The position numbers and the translations under genes were made by a program. DNA of 64,000 nt. Origin: Roseateles toxinivorans. Its GTDB lineage: Bacteria > Pseudomonadota > Gammaproteobacteria > Burkholderiales > Burkholderiaceae_C. Location: contig NZ_SNXS01000002.1 of the NCBI RefSeq assembly GCF_004362525.1, positions 620,001 through 684,000 on the forward strand, read 5' to 3'. The notes under the pieces were generated by a model. The model did no database searches. It worked only from the letters and a program-made list of their open reading frames with translations, and was not told the origin of the DNA. Shown piece after piece: positions 17,743-27,900 of the stretch; positions within the stretch are counted from its first letter, which is position 1; every line of letters begins with the position of its first letter.

Positions 17743-20574
17743 TCAGGGCCCAATCAGCTTGCCCTCATCATCCCAGGTCTCCAGCGGCCCCCGCCCCAGT
17801 GCATCCAGCTGCGGCAGCACTTTGGCCTTGTCGCCAACGGCGACGACGATCAGCTCGGCCGGTTTGACCTGTTGCTGGGCGGCCTTGAAGGCGCTGGCGG
17901 CGGTGACGGCGGCGTACTGGCCGGGCAGCTTGACGATGTGATCTTGGGCTAAGCCCAGGGCCCAGTCGCTGGCGTAGCTGGAGACGACGACGCGGTTGGT
18001 GTCGAACAGGCCGGGCAGCGACAGCAGCTGGGCATTGCGCACGCGGCTCAGCTCGGCCGCGCCCATGGGCTTGGCACGCAGGCCGGCTATCTCGGTGAAC
18101 ATGTCGCCGAGCGCCGGCCCGGTGACCTCGGTGCGCACGCTGCCGTAGATGCCGAACTGGCCGCTGCTGCGACCCATCGCATAGGCCGAGTAGACGCCAT
18201 AGGTATAGCCCTTGACCTCGCGCAGCTGGGTGTTGATGCGCGAGGTGAACAGGCCGCCGAGCGCCGCGTTCATGACCTTGATCGAGGCCGCCTCGGGATG
18301 CGATGCCAGCGGGCCGGCGGAGACCACGGCCAGCGCGGTCTGCGGCGCCCCGGGTTTGTCCACCAGCACGACGCGGGCCTGGGTGCTGCGGGCCGGCGGT
18401 GCGGCCTGCACGGCGGCCGCTGCGGCGGGGCGTTGCCAGGCGCCGAACAGTTGTTCCGCCAGCGTCCTCAGCTCGGCTTCGGTGATGTCGCCAGCCACCA
18501 CCAGGGCGGCCTGGTCCGGGCGGTACTGGCTCTGCCAGAAGCGGCTCAGGGCGGCGCTGTCGGTGGCCTTGATGCTGGCCTCGTCGCCCAAGGCAGGCAT
18601 GGCCAGCGGGTGGCCTTCGCCCTGGACGGCGCGATTGGCCACCAGCGAGGCCACAGTGGGCGCATCGGCACGTTGCTGGGCCAGCGCGGCCAGGCGGGCG
18701 CTGCGCTGACGCTCGACCTCGGCCGGGCTGAAGGCCGGATTCAGTGCCACATCGGCCAGCAGGGTCAGGCCTTGACCGAAGTTGGCTTTCAGGCTGCTGA
18801 GCTCGATGCGCGTGTCCTCGCGGCCGGCGGTGGCCTGCAGGCTGGCACCCAGATTGGCCAGTTGGTCGGCCAGTTGCTGGGCGCTGCGTGTCTTGCTGCC
18901 CTCCTGCAGCATGGCGGCGGTGAAGCCGGCCAGGCCGGGCTGGTCGGCGGGGTTGTTCATCTGACCGGCGCGCAGCACCAGTGCGGCGCTGATCAGGGGC
19001 AGGCCCGGTTTGGCGACGTGGACCACCGTCAAGCCATTGGCCAGCGTGAAGCGCTTGCCCGCCGGCAGGCTCAGGGCAGGCGCCTTGCCCGGCTTGGGTT
19101 GCTGCTTGCGCCAGGGCTCGTTGGCATTCAATGCCTCGCGCTCGCCTTTGGCGGCCGCTGTGGGCGCAGGGGGAGTGGCCACCTCGGCCGCCAGTACCTT
19201 GGGGCCGGGTGTGGCCTGCACCACCACCCGCGCGTTCCTGCCCAGGTATCGGGCCGCGGCCGCGCGCACCGTGTCCGGCGTCACCGCCTGGTAGCGGGCC
19301 AGGTCCTTGCCGATGAAGTCGGGGTCGCCGGCCATCTGGTTGTAGTGGTTGACCAGATCCGCCAGCGTGCCCATCTTCTCCATGCGCGCGAACAGCTGGG
19401 TCTGGATGGTGGTGCGGGCGCGCTGCAGCTCTTCGGCCGAGGGCGGCCGGGTGGTCAGCTCCGTCAGCTCGGCGTCGATCAGCGCCTCGATCTCGTCCAG
19501 CGACTTGCCGGGCCGCGCCAGCACCTCGATGCCGAACACCGAGCCCAGCGACGCCGAGTCCTGCGAGACCTGCACGCTCTGCGCCAGCTGGCGTTCGTAG
19601 ACCAGCTTCTTGTACAGGCGGCTGGCCTTGCCGCCGCCGAGGATGTGCGAAACGACGTCGAGGTCGGCGTCGCCGCTCTGGTATATGGCCGGCGTGTGCC
19701 AGGCCAGGTTCAGGCGAGGCAGCTCGACGTGGTCGGTGACCTGCACGCGCCGTTCGGCGGTGAGGCGCGGCTGGGCGACGACCACCGGCGGCACCGGCTC
19801 GCCGGCCTGCAGCGTGCCGAAGTACTTCTGCACCAGGCGCTTGGCGTCGGCTGCCTTGAAGTCGCCGGCCAGCACCAGGGTGGCGTTATTGGGCCGGTAG
19901 TAGCTGCGTGCGAAGGCCTTCACATCGGCCAGCTGGATGGACTGGATGTCGGCATGGGAGCCGATCACGACCGCCCGGTAGGGATGGCCCTCGGGAAACA
20001 GCGCCTGGTAGATGGCCTCCTCGACAACACCATAGGGTCGGTTCTCGACCGACTGGCGGCGCTCGTTGCGCACCACGTCCTGCTGGTTGGCCAGGGCCAC
20101 CGAGTCGACCTCGTCGATCATATAGCCCAGCATGTCGGACTTGATCCACAGCCCCAGCTCCAGCTGGTTGGCGGGCAGGGTGAAGTAGTAGTTGGTGCGG
20201 TCGAAATTGGTCGACCCGTTGGAGTCGGTGCCGCCTGCCGCATCGACGATTCGGTCGGCCGCTCCTCGCGGTATGTGCTTGGTGCCGGCGAACATCAGGT
20301 GCTCGAACAGATGGGCGAAACCGGTCTGACCCCTGGCCTCGTTGCGCGGCCCGGCATGCACCCACAGATTGAAGGCCACCAGGGGCAGGCGGTGGTCCTC
20401 GATCAAGATCACCTCGAAGCCATTGGCCAGCTTCAGCTTCTCGTGCCGTACCGACAGGCTGCTGCCATCGGACACCACGGCGCCCAGCAACGGGCCCGCG
20501 GCGAGTGCGGGCAGAGTCGAAACGCCGCCGAGACCGGCGCAGACGGCGGCGAGGGCCAGGAGTTTGAAACGCAT
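17743..20574 (-). CDS. M16 (pitrilysin) family zinc protease, exported, two-domain
   Basis: A 943-residue precursor with a signal peptide (MRFKLLALAAVCAGLGGVSTLPALAAG). The N-terminal M16 half has the inverted zinc motif HLFEH (88-92) in 'GQTGFAHLFEHLMFAGT', with the third zinc ligand likely Glu171 in 'VVRNERRQ'. A second M16 half (about 500-930, 'FTLANGLTVVHVAKPGLPLISAALVLRAG') lacks HxxEH and is structural, as in the family. It should degrade peptides in the periplasm. The ATG at 20574 opens directly on the signal peptide. Confidence 0.95.
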   Translation of the reverse strand: MRFKLLALAAVCAGLGGVSTLPALAAGPLLGAVVSDGSSLSVRHEKLKLANGFEVILIEDHRLPLVAFNLWVHAGPRNEARGQTGFAHLFEHLMFAGTKHIPRGAADRIVDAAGGTDSNGSTNFDRTNYYFTLPANQLELGLWIKSDMLGYMIDEVDSVALANQQDVVRNERRQSVENRPYGVVEEAIYQALFPEGHPYRAVVIGSHADIQSIQLADVKAFARSYYRPNNATLVLAGDFKAADAKRLVQKYFGTLQAGEPVPPVVVAQPRLTAERRVQVTDHVELPRLNLAWHTPAIYQSGDADLDVVSHILGGGKASRLYKKLVYERQLAQSVQVSQDSASLGSVFGIEVLARPGKSLDEIEALIDAELTELTTRPPSAEELQRARTTIQTQLFARMEKMGTLADLVNHYNQMAGDPDFIGKDLARYQAVTPDTVRAAAARYLGRNARVVVQATPGPKVLAAEVATPPAPTAAAKGEREALNANEPWRKQQPKPGKAPALSLPAGKRFTLANGLTVVHVAKPGLPLISAALVLRAGQMNNPADQPGLAGFTAAMLQEGSKTRSAQQLADQLANLGASLQATAGREDTRIELSSLKANFGQGLTLLADVALNPAFSPAEVERQRSARLAALAQQRADAPTVASLVANRAVQGEGHPLAMPALGDEASIKATDSAALSRFWQSQYRPDQAALVVAGDITEAELRTLAEQLFGAWQRPAAAAAVQAAPPARSTQARVVLVDKPGAPQTALAVVSAGPLASHPEAASIKVMNAALGGLFTSRINTQLREVKGYTYGVYSAYAMGRSSGQFGIYGSVRTEVTGPALGDMFTEIAGLRAKPMGAAELSRVRNAQLLSLPGLFDTNRVVVSSYASDWALGLAQDHIVKLPGQYAAVTAASAFKAAQQQVKPAELIVVAVGDKAKVLPQLDALGRGPLETWDDEGKLIGP

Positions 20575-20674
20575 GACAAGGGATCCTGCTGTCAGTGGAA
20601 GCTGGCGGACCATACTGTGAGCCGCCGCCCCGGGCAATTGGCGCTTGCCCCTTCGCTAATAGCTTGCGGGGGGC

Positions 20675-21826
20675 TCAGGGCGCAATCGCCCTGAGGATGC
20701 GGGTGGCCACCTCACGGACCGCCTGGTCGGCCTTGGCGTCATCAGCGGCGTTGCTGCTCACCAGCACGGCATCCTCGCTGTCCGGGCGCAGCACGATGAG
20801 GGCGAACCAGGCCTCGTTGCTGCCGGTGTGGGCGAGGTGCCTGGCGCTGACGCCGGCCATGCTGTTCTGCAGGCGCCAGCCGAGTGCGAACCTGCCACCC
20901 TCGCGCACCGCCTGATGCAGCAGACGATAGTTCGCGGTCTGCAGCAGTTTGCCGCGGCCCTGCTCGCCGGCCATCTGGTCGATGGCGAAGCTGGCCCAGT
21001 CGTCCATCGACATGTGGATGCCCCCTGCCGGCGCGATCACCGCCGGGTTGTCGGCCTCCCTGCCTTCGACGGGCTCACCCGCCTTGTGCCCCAGGGGCTG
21101 ACCGCGACGGGTGGGGCCGAAGGCCGCGCTGCGCAGGCCCAGCGGCTCGAACACCTCGCGCTGCATCAAGGTCTCATAGGGAAGACCGCTGGCGCGTTCG
21201 GCGATCAGGCCCGCAACCAGCACCCCGTTGTTGGAATAGCCATCGGCCGTGCCGCGGGCATAGGCGGGCGGCTGTGCGAGCGCGATGCGGGCGTAGGCCA
21301 GGCGCTGCTCATGCAGGGGGCGCTTGTCTTGATGGAAGACCGCCACCCAGGATTCGTCGATATTGGCCTGCATGCCGGACTGGTGGGCCAACAGATCACG
21401 CAGCGTCACGTCGCGGTAGGCGGCCTGCATGTCGGCGGCCAGCTCGGGCAGCAGTCGGCTCAGCGGCGCGTCCCAGGACAACAGCCCCCGCTCCACCAGC
21501 CGCGCCACCATCGTGGCCGTCATCGCTTTGCCATTGGAGCCGAGGTGCCAGACATCACCGGGCTGAACCGGATCGCTCCCGCCCTTGGCGCGCAGGCCGG
21601 CCACCGCACGCTCCGTCACCTGCCCCCGACGTATCAACACCGCACCCATGGCCGGAACCTGGCTGCCCTCGACGCTGGCCTTGAGCAGGGCCTCCAGACC
21701 GAGGGCCTGGCCCGGTTGAAGGGCTGGCGCTGTGACCGCTGATGGCTCGGCCGCGGTGGCGCTGCCGCCGAGGGCGGCGCAAACCGCCAGGACCATCGCA
21801 CAAATCTGTTTCGTCTTCATCATCAT
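20675..21826 (-). CDS. Beta-lactamase-related serine hydrolase (class C/PBP4-like fold), exported
   Basis: A 383-residue precursor with a signal peptide ending SATAAE. The catalytic SxxK is SNGK (Ser97-Lys100) in 'DVWHLGSNGKAMTATMVARLV', the YxN motif is in 'GTADGYSNNGVLVAGLIAE', and a His-x-Gly-like C-terminal segment is 'HLAHTGSNEAW'. Family members are D-Ala-D-Ala carboxypeptidases, esterases or peptidases. Three successive ATG codons (21826, 21823, 21820) make the exact start uncertain by two residues. It stands alone, about 100 bases ahead of the M16 gene on the same strand. Confidence 0.92.
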   Translation of the reverse strand: MMMKTKQICAMVLAVCAALGGSATAAEPSAVTAPALQPGQALGLEALLKASVEGSQVPAMGAVLIRRGQVTERAVAGLRAKGGSDPVQPGDVWHLGSNGKAMTATMVARLVERGLLSWDAPLSRLLPELAADMQAAYRDVTLRDLLAHQSGMQANIDESWVAVFHQDKRPLHEQRLAYARIALAQPPAYARGTADGYSNNGVLVAGLIAERASGLPYETLMQREVFEPLGLRSAAFGPTRRGQPLGHKAGEPVEGREADNPAVIAPAGGIHMSMDDWASFAIDQMAGEQGRGKLLQTANYRLLHQAVREGGRFALGWRLQNSMAGVSARHLAHTGSNEAWFALIVLRPDSEDAVLVSSNAADDAKADQAVREVATRILRAIAP

Positions 21827-21970
21827 CTCGACCGGATCTCCAGCGTGGTGTGCCGGCAGTGTCGCCAGCGCCGAGGCCTGATGCCAGCGCCGACCGATGA
21901 ACTGCACAACCACAGTCATCAGGTACAAGCACCCGATGCCCGTCGGGGCGGGCCTGAGCCCGCGTGAGGC

Positions 21971-22936
21971 TCAGCCCAGCCAGGCCAGCACCGTCAACCA
22001 GGCCGGCGCCATCACCACAAAGGCCAGGGTCGAGATCACGATCGCGGCGGTGGCCTGGGCCTCCTGGGCCTGGTAGCGCTGCGCGAACAGCAGCGCATTG
22101 GAGCCCACGGGCAGCGCCGCGCCGAGCACGATCACCGCCAGCGGCACGCCGCTCTCGCCCAGCAGCCAGTGGCCCACCGCCAGCACCAGCAGCGGCAGGC
22201 ACAGCATCTTGCCCACGGTCAGCAGCAAGGCGATGTTCACCGCGCCCTTGATGCCGTAGTGCGCCAGCGACAGGCCGATCAACACCAGGCACATCGGCAC
22301 CACCGCCGAGCCCAGCATCTGCAGTCCGGCATCCAGCAGCGGCCAGATCGGCAGGCCCAGCAGGTTCCAGATCAGGCCGGCCATCACCGGCAGTATCACC
22401 GGGTGTATCAGCGTGCTCCTGGCGGTCTGGGCCAGGGTGGTCATCAGCGCGGCGCCCTGGCCCGCATGGTGGGCGGCACGGGCAATGTCCAGCTCGACCA
22501 GCAGGGTGGCCAGGCTCATCAGGGTCAGCGCGTGCAGGCTGATGATGGCCACATGGATGCTCAGGCCGGGGTCGCCATACAGCGCCGCGACGAAGGGCAG
22601 GCCCAGCTGCACCGTGTTGCCGAAGCTGGCACTGATGGCGCGCACCGCGGGTGCCGCCGGCTCCAGCCGCGCATTGCGCTTGTTGACGGCATAGACGACC
22701 AGCATCCACACCACCGCCGGCCCGAAGAAGGCCAGCAGGGTGCCCCAGGGCATGGTGGCGAAGTCGATGCGCGCGGTGGCGCGGAACAGCAGGGCCGGCG
22801 TGAACAGGTAGAAGGCCAGGTTGGAGAGCACGCGCACTGTGTCGCCGCCGCCCAACAGGCGGGTGCGGCCGGCCGTCCAGCCCATGGCCACGACCACGAA
22901 CAGCACCAGCAGCTTGATCCAGAGTTCACTCGTCAT
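21971..22936 (-). CDS. AEC (auxin efflux carrier) family transporter
   Basis: A 321-residue protein with about ten hydrophobic helices in the AEC/MdcF two-repeat arrangement: 'WIKLLVLFVVVAMGWTAGR', 'SNLAFYLFTPALLFRA', 'ASFGNTVQLGLPFVAALYG' (the substrate-site Asn-containing broken helix), 'ILPVMAGLIWNLLGL' and 'LGAALPVGSNALLFAQRY'. Bacterial members carry malonate, malate or related organic acids. It is followed 24 bases on by the end of the TPR-methyltransferase gene, so this gene is the tail of a minus-strand run from yhdP. Confidence 0.92.
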   Translation of the reverse strand: MTSELWIKLLVLFVVVAMGWTAGRTRLLGGGDTVRVLSNLAFYLFTPALLFRATARIDFATMPWGTLLAFFGPAVVWMLVVYAVNKRNARLEPAAPAVRAISASFGNTVQLGLPFVAALYGDPGLSIHVAIISLHALTLMSLATLLVELDIARAAHHAGQGAALMTTLAQTARSTLIHPVILPVMAGLIWNLLGLPIWPLLDAGLQMLGSAVVPMCLVLIGLSLAHYGIKGAVNIALLLTVGKMLCLPLLVLAVGHWLLGESGVPLAVIVLGAALPVGSNALLFAQRYQAQEAQATAAIVISTLAFVVMAPAWLTVLAWLG

Positions 22937-22960
22937 GGCGGGCGAGTATGCCGCCGCGCG

Positions 22961-24148
22961 CTATGCGCCCGCGCGCAGCAGCAGCAGATGCCCCTGCACA
23001 TCGGCATCCAGGTTGCGCCGCAGCACGCGGGACTCGGTGCGCTCGAGCACCAGGCCCCGCTCGGCCGCCAGCCGCTGCAGATAGGGCAGCGCGTGGCGAT
23101 AGCGCCGACTGGCACCCAGCTCCACCTCGCCATCCTGCGCCGCCTCGACCGAGAACAGGAAGCGCCCGCCCGGCCGCAGCACCCGCCGCACGCCGGCAAA
23201 CACGGCCGACAGATCACCCAGATAGACGAACACATCGGCCGCGACGACGAGGTCGAAGCGCTCGTTGCAGGCGGCCAGCCAGGCCGTCAGCTCGGCACAG
23301 TCCAGCGTGTCGTACAGGCCGCGCTCGCCGGCTTTGACCAGCATCTTCTCGGACAGATCGATACCCACCAGCCGCGCTGCCCGCGGCCGCAGGAAGGCGC
23401 CGCACAGGCCGGTGCCGCAGCCCAGGTCGAGCACGGCCAGCGCGGCGTCTGGCTGATCAGGCAGCAGCTCGGCCAGCAATTGCGGCGTGCGGTAGTCCAG
23501 CTCCTGCACCAGCGCCTGATCGAAACCCTCGGCATAGCCGTCGAACAGTTCTCTGACGTAGGCGGCGGGGGCTTGCTCCGGCATCGCGTCCGCGCCCACG
23601 GTGGCCAGTACGAAGCGCATATGCTGGGCGCGCTGTGCGTCAGCACCCAGGCCCAGCGCCCGCTGCAGCGCCTGCACGCCCTCGTCGCGCCGCCCCAGGC
23701 GCAAGAGCACGTCCCCGCACTGCATCAGCGAGATCGCGCAACCGGGCTCCAGCGCCAGGGTCGCGTCATAGGCGGCCAGCGCCTCGCTCAGGCGGCCCAG
23801 CGCATACAGGCTGCGCGCCCGCCCGCGGGTGGCGAACAAGTCCCCGGCCTGGGCAGCAAGCACGGCATCAAAGCTGGCCAGCGCCGCGGCCGGCTGGCCC
23901 GCCGCCAGCTGGGCATTGCCCAGATTGGACCGCGCCGGCATGAAGTCCGGCCGCTGCGCGGTAACCCGCGTCAGCAACTCGACCGCCTCATCGTGCCGCC
24001 CCTGCTGACCCGCGACGATGCCCAGCAGGTGCAGTGCGTCGAGATACACCGCATCGTCGGGCGCGATCGCGCGGTAGGCGCTAGCAGCCTCGTCCAGCCG
24101 GCCCGCGCGGTGCAATGCAAAGGCCGCATCGAGGCTGGCTTCGCTCAT
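22961..24148 (-). CDS. TPR-repeat protein with C-terminal SAM-dependent methyltransferase domain
   Basis: A 395-residue fusion. The N-terminal half (about 1-175) is a run of tetratricopeptide repeats ('AFALHRAGRLDEAASAYRAI', 'LLGIVAGQQGRHDEAVELL' and others). The C-terminal half is a class I methyltransferase with motif I 'VLDLGCGTGLCGAF' at about 238-251 and 'VGIDLSEKMLVKA'. This architecture is known among proteobacterial methyltransferases of unknown acceptor; the repeats presumably hold the protein target. Its ATG lies at 24148, upstream of the amidase stop codon, so stop and start overlap as ATGA (24145-24148). Confidence 0.9.
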   Translation of the reverse strand: MSEASLDAAFALHRAGRLDEAASAYRAIAPDDAVYLDALHLLGIVAGQQGRHDEAVELLTRVTAQRPDFMPARSNLGNAQLAAGQPAAALASFDAVLAAQAGDLFATRGRARSLYALGRLSEALAAYDATLALEPGCAISLMQCGDVLLRLGRRDEGVQALQRALGLGADAQRAQHMRFVLATVGADAMPEQAPAAYVRELFDGYAEGFDQALVQELDYRTPQLLAELLPDQPDAALAVLDLGCGTGLCGAFLRPRAARLVGIDLSEKMLVKAGERGLYDTLDCAELTAWLAACNERFDLVVAADVFVYLGDLSAVFAGVRRVLRPGGRFLFSVEAAQDGEVELGASRRYRHALPYLQRLAAERGLVLERTESRVLRRNLDADVQGHLLLLRAGA

Positions 24149-24966
24149 CCCAGCACTCTATGCGTCAACGCCGGCAGCTGCGCACGCACCGCCGCCAACC
24201 GCGCCGCATCGATCTCGGCCACCACCACGCCCTCTCCTTCGGGCAGCACGGCCAGCACCTCGCCCCAGGGGTCGACAATCATGCTGTGGCCCCAGGTGCG
24301 GCGGCCGTTCTCGTGCTTGCCGCCCTGGGCCGCGGCGATCACATAGCACTGGTTCTCGACCGCGCGGGCGCGCAGCAGCAGCTCCCAATGGGCCTGGCCG
24401 GTGGTGTAGGTGAAGGCGGCCGGCACGCTGATCAGGTCGCAGGGCGCGGCGCCCGGCGCAAAACTCATCGCCCGGTACAGCTCCGGAAAGCGCAGGTCGT
24501 AGCAGACGCTCAGGCCCACACGCAGCGGCCCGGCCTGCACGGCGGTGGGCGTGTCGCCGCGCTCCAGCACGCGGCCCTCGTCATAGTCTTCGCGGCCGTT
24601 GTTGAAGCGGAACAGATGGATCTTGTCGTAGCGCGCGGCCTGGCTGCCATCGGGCGCGAACACCAGGCAGGCATTGCGCACGCGGGCCACATCGGGCGTA
24701 CGCAGCGGCAAGGTGCCGGCGATCAGCCACAGCCCGTGCTCTTGTGCGGCCTGACTGAGCATCTGCTGGATCGGCGCGTGCAGATCGCCCGGCTCCTCTG
24801 CAATGCTCAGCTTGTCGGTGTCCGCCCGGCCCATCAGGCAGAAGTACTCGGGCAGGCTGACCAGCGCGGCGCCCTGGGCCGCAGCCTCGGCGATCAGCCG
24901 CCGGGCACTGTCCAGATTGCGCGCCACATCGGGCGTGGAGACCATTTGAACGGCGGCCAGCTTCAT
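24145..24966 (-). CDS. Carbon-nitrogen hydrolase (nitrilase superfamily, Nit1/omega-amidase type)
   Basis: A 273-residue cytosolic amidase. The Glu-Lys-Cys triad is clear: Glu40 in 'SLPEYF', Lys115 in 'RYDKIHLF' and Cys155 in 'LSVCYDLRFPELYR'. The last motif is typical of the Nit1/Nit2 branch, which clears deaminated glutathione or acts on omega-amides. Length is standard. It starts 14 bases after the yhdP stop codon and overlaps the TPR-methyltransferase start by ATGA, making a yhdP-nit-methyltransferase transcript likely. Confidence 0.93.
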   Translation of the reverse strand: MKLAAVQMVSTPDVARNLDSARRLIAEAAAQGAALVSLPEYFCLMGRADTDKLSIAEEPGDLHAPIQQMLSQAAQEHGLWLIAGTLPLRTPDVARVRNACLVFAPDGSQAARYDKIHLFRFNNGREDYDEGRVLERGDTPTAVQAGPLRVGLSVCYDLRFPELYRAMSFAPGAAPCDLISVPAAFTYTTGQAHWELLLRARAVENQCYVIAAAQGGKHENGRRTWGHSMIVDPWGEVLAVLPEGEGVVVAEIDAARLAAVRAQLPALTHRVLG

Positions 24967-24980
24967 TGCCTGCTCCTGAC

Positions 24981-27900
24981 TCAGTTATGGGGGGCGGAGG
25001 CGGCCTCGGCAGCCCCCTCGACCTTGCGCTCCACCCGGTCCACCTTGGGGTCGGCCCAGGTGCCGGTGACATGGAATTCGCGCGTGCCGGCCGCCATCAT
25101 CGGTTTTCTCAGCAGCAGCTGGGCGAACAGCGTGCCCAGGCCGATGGCCGGATTGATGGCCGCATAGGCCAGCGACGCGGTGGTGGCGCTGATCTCGGGC
25201 ACGACGATGATGCGCAGGTCCTGGATCTCTCGGGCCAGATCGGTCTGACCCTCGGTCAGCACCACGGCCGAGACGCCGCGCATGCGCAGATTGTTGGTGC
25301 TGGCCAGGCCCTGATTGATCTTCACGTTGCCGCTGAAGCTGTCGAAGGCAAAGCCCTCCTGGAACAGATCGCGGAAGTCCAGGGTGAAGCGCCGCGGCAG
25401 CGACTGCAGGCTCAGCACGCCCAGCAGCCGGCCGACGCCGGGGTCGGCCTTCAGGAACTGGCCGGCGTCCAGCGCCACCGCGACCTGGCCGGTCATGCTC
25501 GGGTAGTCGGGGCTCAAGGGTGAGCCCAGCCAGCCGACCTGGCCCGACATCTCGCCCTTGCCGCCGCGCACCACCCGGCCCAGGCCCAGGCGCTCGAGCA
25601 GATTGCCGGCATCGGCGATCTTCATCTTGAAGTCCATTAGCGCGCGGCGCCGCGGCTGGCCGGGCTCGGCCGCCCAATTGCCAGTGGCCGTGAGCGTGGC
25701 ATCGGGCTGGGCCAGCTGCAGGCGGCTCAGCCGCCACTCGCGCGCCGCGCCGCTGTGCTGGGCCTCGACCTCCAGCTTGCCCAGCTTCAGTCCGCGCAGC
25801 TCGAAGTCGTCGATGACGATGTCCAGGGCCGGCACGCTGCTGGGCTGGCTGTCGAGCAGGCTCTCCACCGATTCGGCATCCGACTTGGGCAGGGCCAGCC
25901 GCGCCAGCCGCGCATAGACCCGGCCGGCGCCGCTGCGCGCGTCGCGGTACTCGATATAGCCGCCGAGCTGCTCGGCCTCGACATTGACCCGCCACAGGCC
26001 CTGGTCGGCGGCCGTGGTGGCCGAGCCGCGGTTGACGGTCGCCGCCAGCCTGTTCAGCTTGCGGCCGCTGAACTGCAGCTCCTGGGCCTTCAAGGTGAGC
26101 GCGCTCGGTGCGTAGCCGGCATCCAGCACCTCGGCTGTGCCGCTGCCGTTGCCCAGCACCCGCGCCGCCAGCGCCTGCCAGGCATCGACATTGACCGTGC
26201 CCAGATTGGCGCGCCCGTGCACGCCCGAGGGCGGCAGGCTCGGCAGACTGTCCTGCACGGCGATGACGCCGCGCAGCACCCGCGGCTGGGCGGCGCTCAG
26301 ATCGCGCTGGTACTGCAGCTGCAGCAGATTGCCCAGCTCGAAGCGCAGCGTGTCGCGCGGCGCGCTGCCGGCGGCGCGAAACTCCGGTGCCAGCTGGGTC
26401 TGCAGGCGCAGCGGCAGCAGACTCTCGGCCTCCTTGCGCAGCGGCGCGGGCAGGTCCAGCGCCAGCCCTTGCAGATTGCTGGTCAGCTGCAGCTCGGTCA
26501 GGCCACGCACCACGCCCAGCTCCAGCCGGTAATTGGTCTGGCCGTTGAAAGACTGCGCCAGGCGCGAGAGAGCCCCTAGCTCGGCACTGCGCTTCAGCGC
26601 CTCGGCCGTGGCCAGGCCCTGGGCTGTGAAGCGCAGATGGCCATCGACCTGGCTGCCACCTTCGATAGACAGGTCCCCCCCCAAGGCCCGCGCGGTGACG
26701 CCCTGCAGGCTCACGCCCTTGTGACTGAAGTTGATGCGGCCCCGGGCATTGGCCAGCGCCGGCACATCGGGGCGCAGGCGCAGCTCGTTGCCGGCCAGGC
26801 TGATGCTGCCCTTGACCGTGGACTTGGCCGCATCGCTGAGCGGAATCTGCACGCCCAGGCTCAGATCTGCCATGCCGGTGCCTACCGCCGGGGTCAGGCC
26901 TTGCCCGGTCCATTCGGCCACCGGCGAGCTGCGCACAAAGCGCAGAAACTCGTTCAGCGGCCCGCGGCCCGTGCCGTCCAGCACCAGTACCGCGTTATGG
27001 CTCAGATCGCTGATACCGCCCTTCACGCCCGACAGCTCGACACCAAAGATGCGTGCCCGGCCGTTGCGTATCTCCATGCTGCTGCGGTCGAACACCAGGT
27101 CGGCATTCAACTTTTCCATCGCCGGCCAGGGCGATTCGAAGGCCGGGCGCCCGTCGCTCGCGCCGTGGCTGGGCACATAGGCGAACTGCAGGTCCCGGGC
27201 CTTGGCGGTGATGTGAAACTGGCCCTGGCGGCCGGCGTCGAACGGAAAGTCCCACAGATCGCCGCGCACCTTGAAGGTGGCGTCCTGGGCACTGCCGGAC
27301 TGGATCGCGTCGCGCACCCAGTGGCGGGTGTCGGCCGGAATTTGCAGGGGCAGGTAGCGGGCGGTGGCGGCAGCGCGGCCCTCGTCCAGGCGCCCGCTCA
27401 TGTCCAGCAAGCCCGGAAAGCGGCCCCCGCGCCCGGTGCCCGTGCCGGGGCCGGTGGTCCAGGTGGCGGTCAGGTCGCCATGCGCGTCGGCATTGGCGAA
27501 ATTCACGTCGCTGAGCTTGAGCTCGATCTTCGGCGCCTGGCCGGCGGGCTGGGGGTCGATGCGCCAGTTCAGCTGGGCGCTGAACTTGTCGAGCTCGACC
27601 AACGGGTCCTCGAACACGCCGGGCAGCTCCAGCGCGCCGTTGTCGATCAGCAGCCTGCCCTCGCCGCCGCGCTCGGTGGCGCTGAGCTGCAGCTGCGCAT
27701 TGCGCAGGCCCGGGCGGCCGGCGACCTTGGCGTCGCCTGTCTGGTGCGACGCAAAGCTCAGGCCGTTCAGCACGGTCTTGACCTTGTAGCTCACGGGCTG
27801 GTCCAGCGGCCCCTCCCACTGCGCCGACACCTCGCTGGCCATGCCCTTGGCCTGCAGCTCGACCAGCAGCCGCCGCAGCGCCTCGCCCATCGGCAGCCGC

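Noticed and set aside
24985-26913. A 642-codon second frame inside yhdP
   Set aside because: Same strand, shifted frame, Arg/Gly/Ala-rich composition; yhdP itself is intact through the region.
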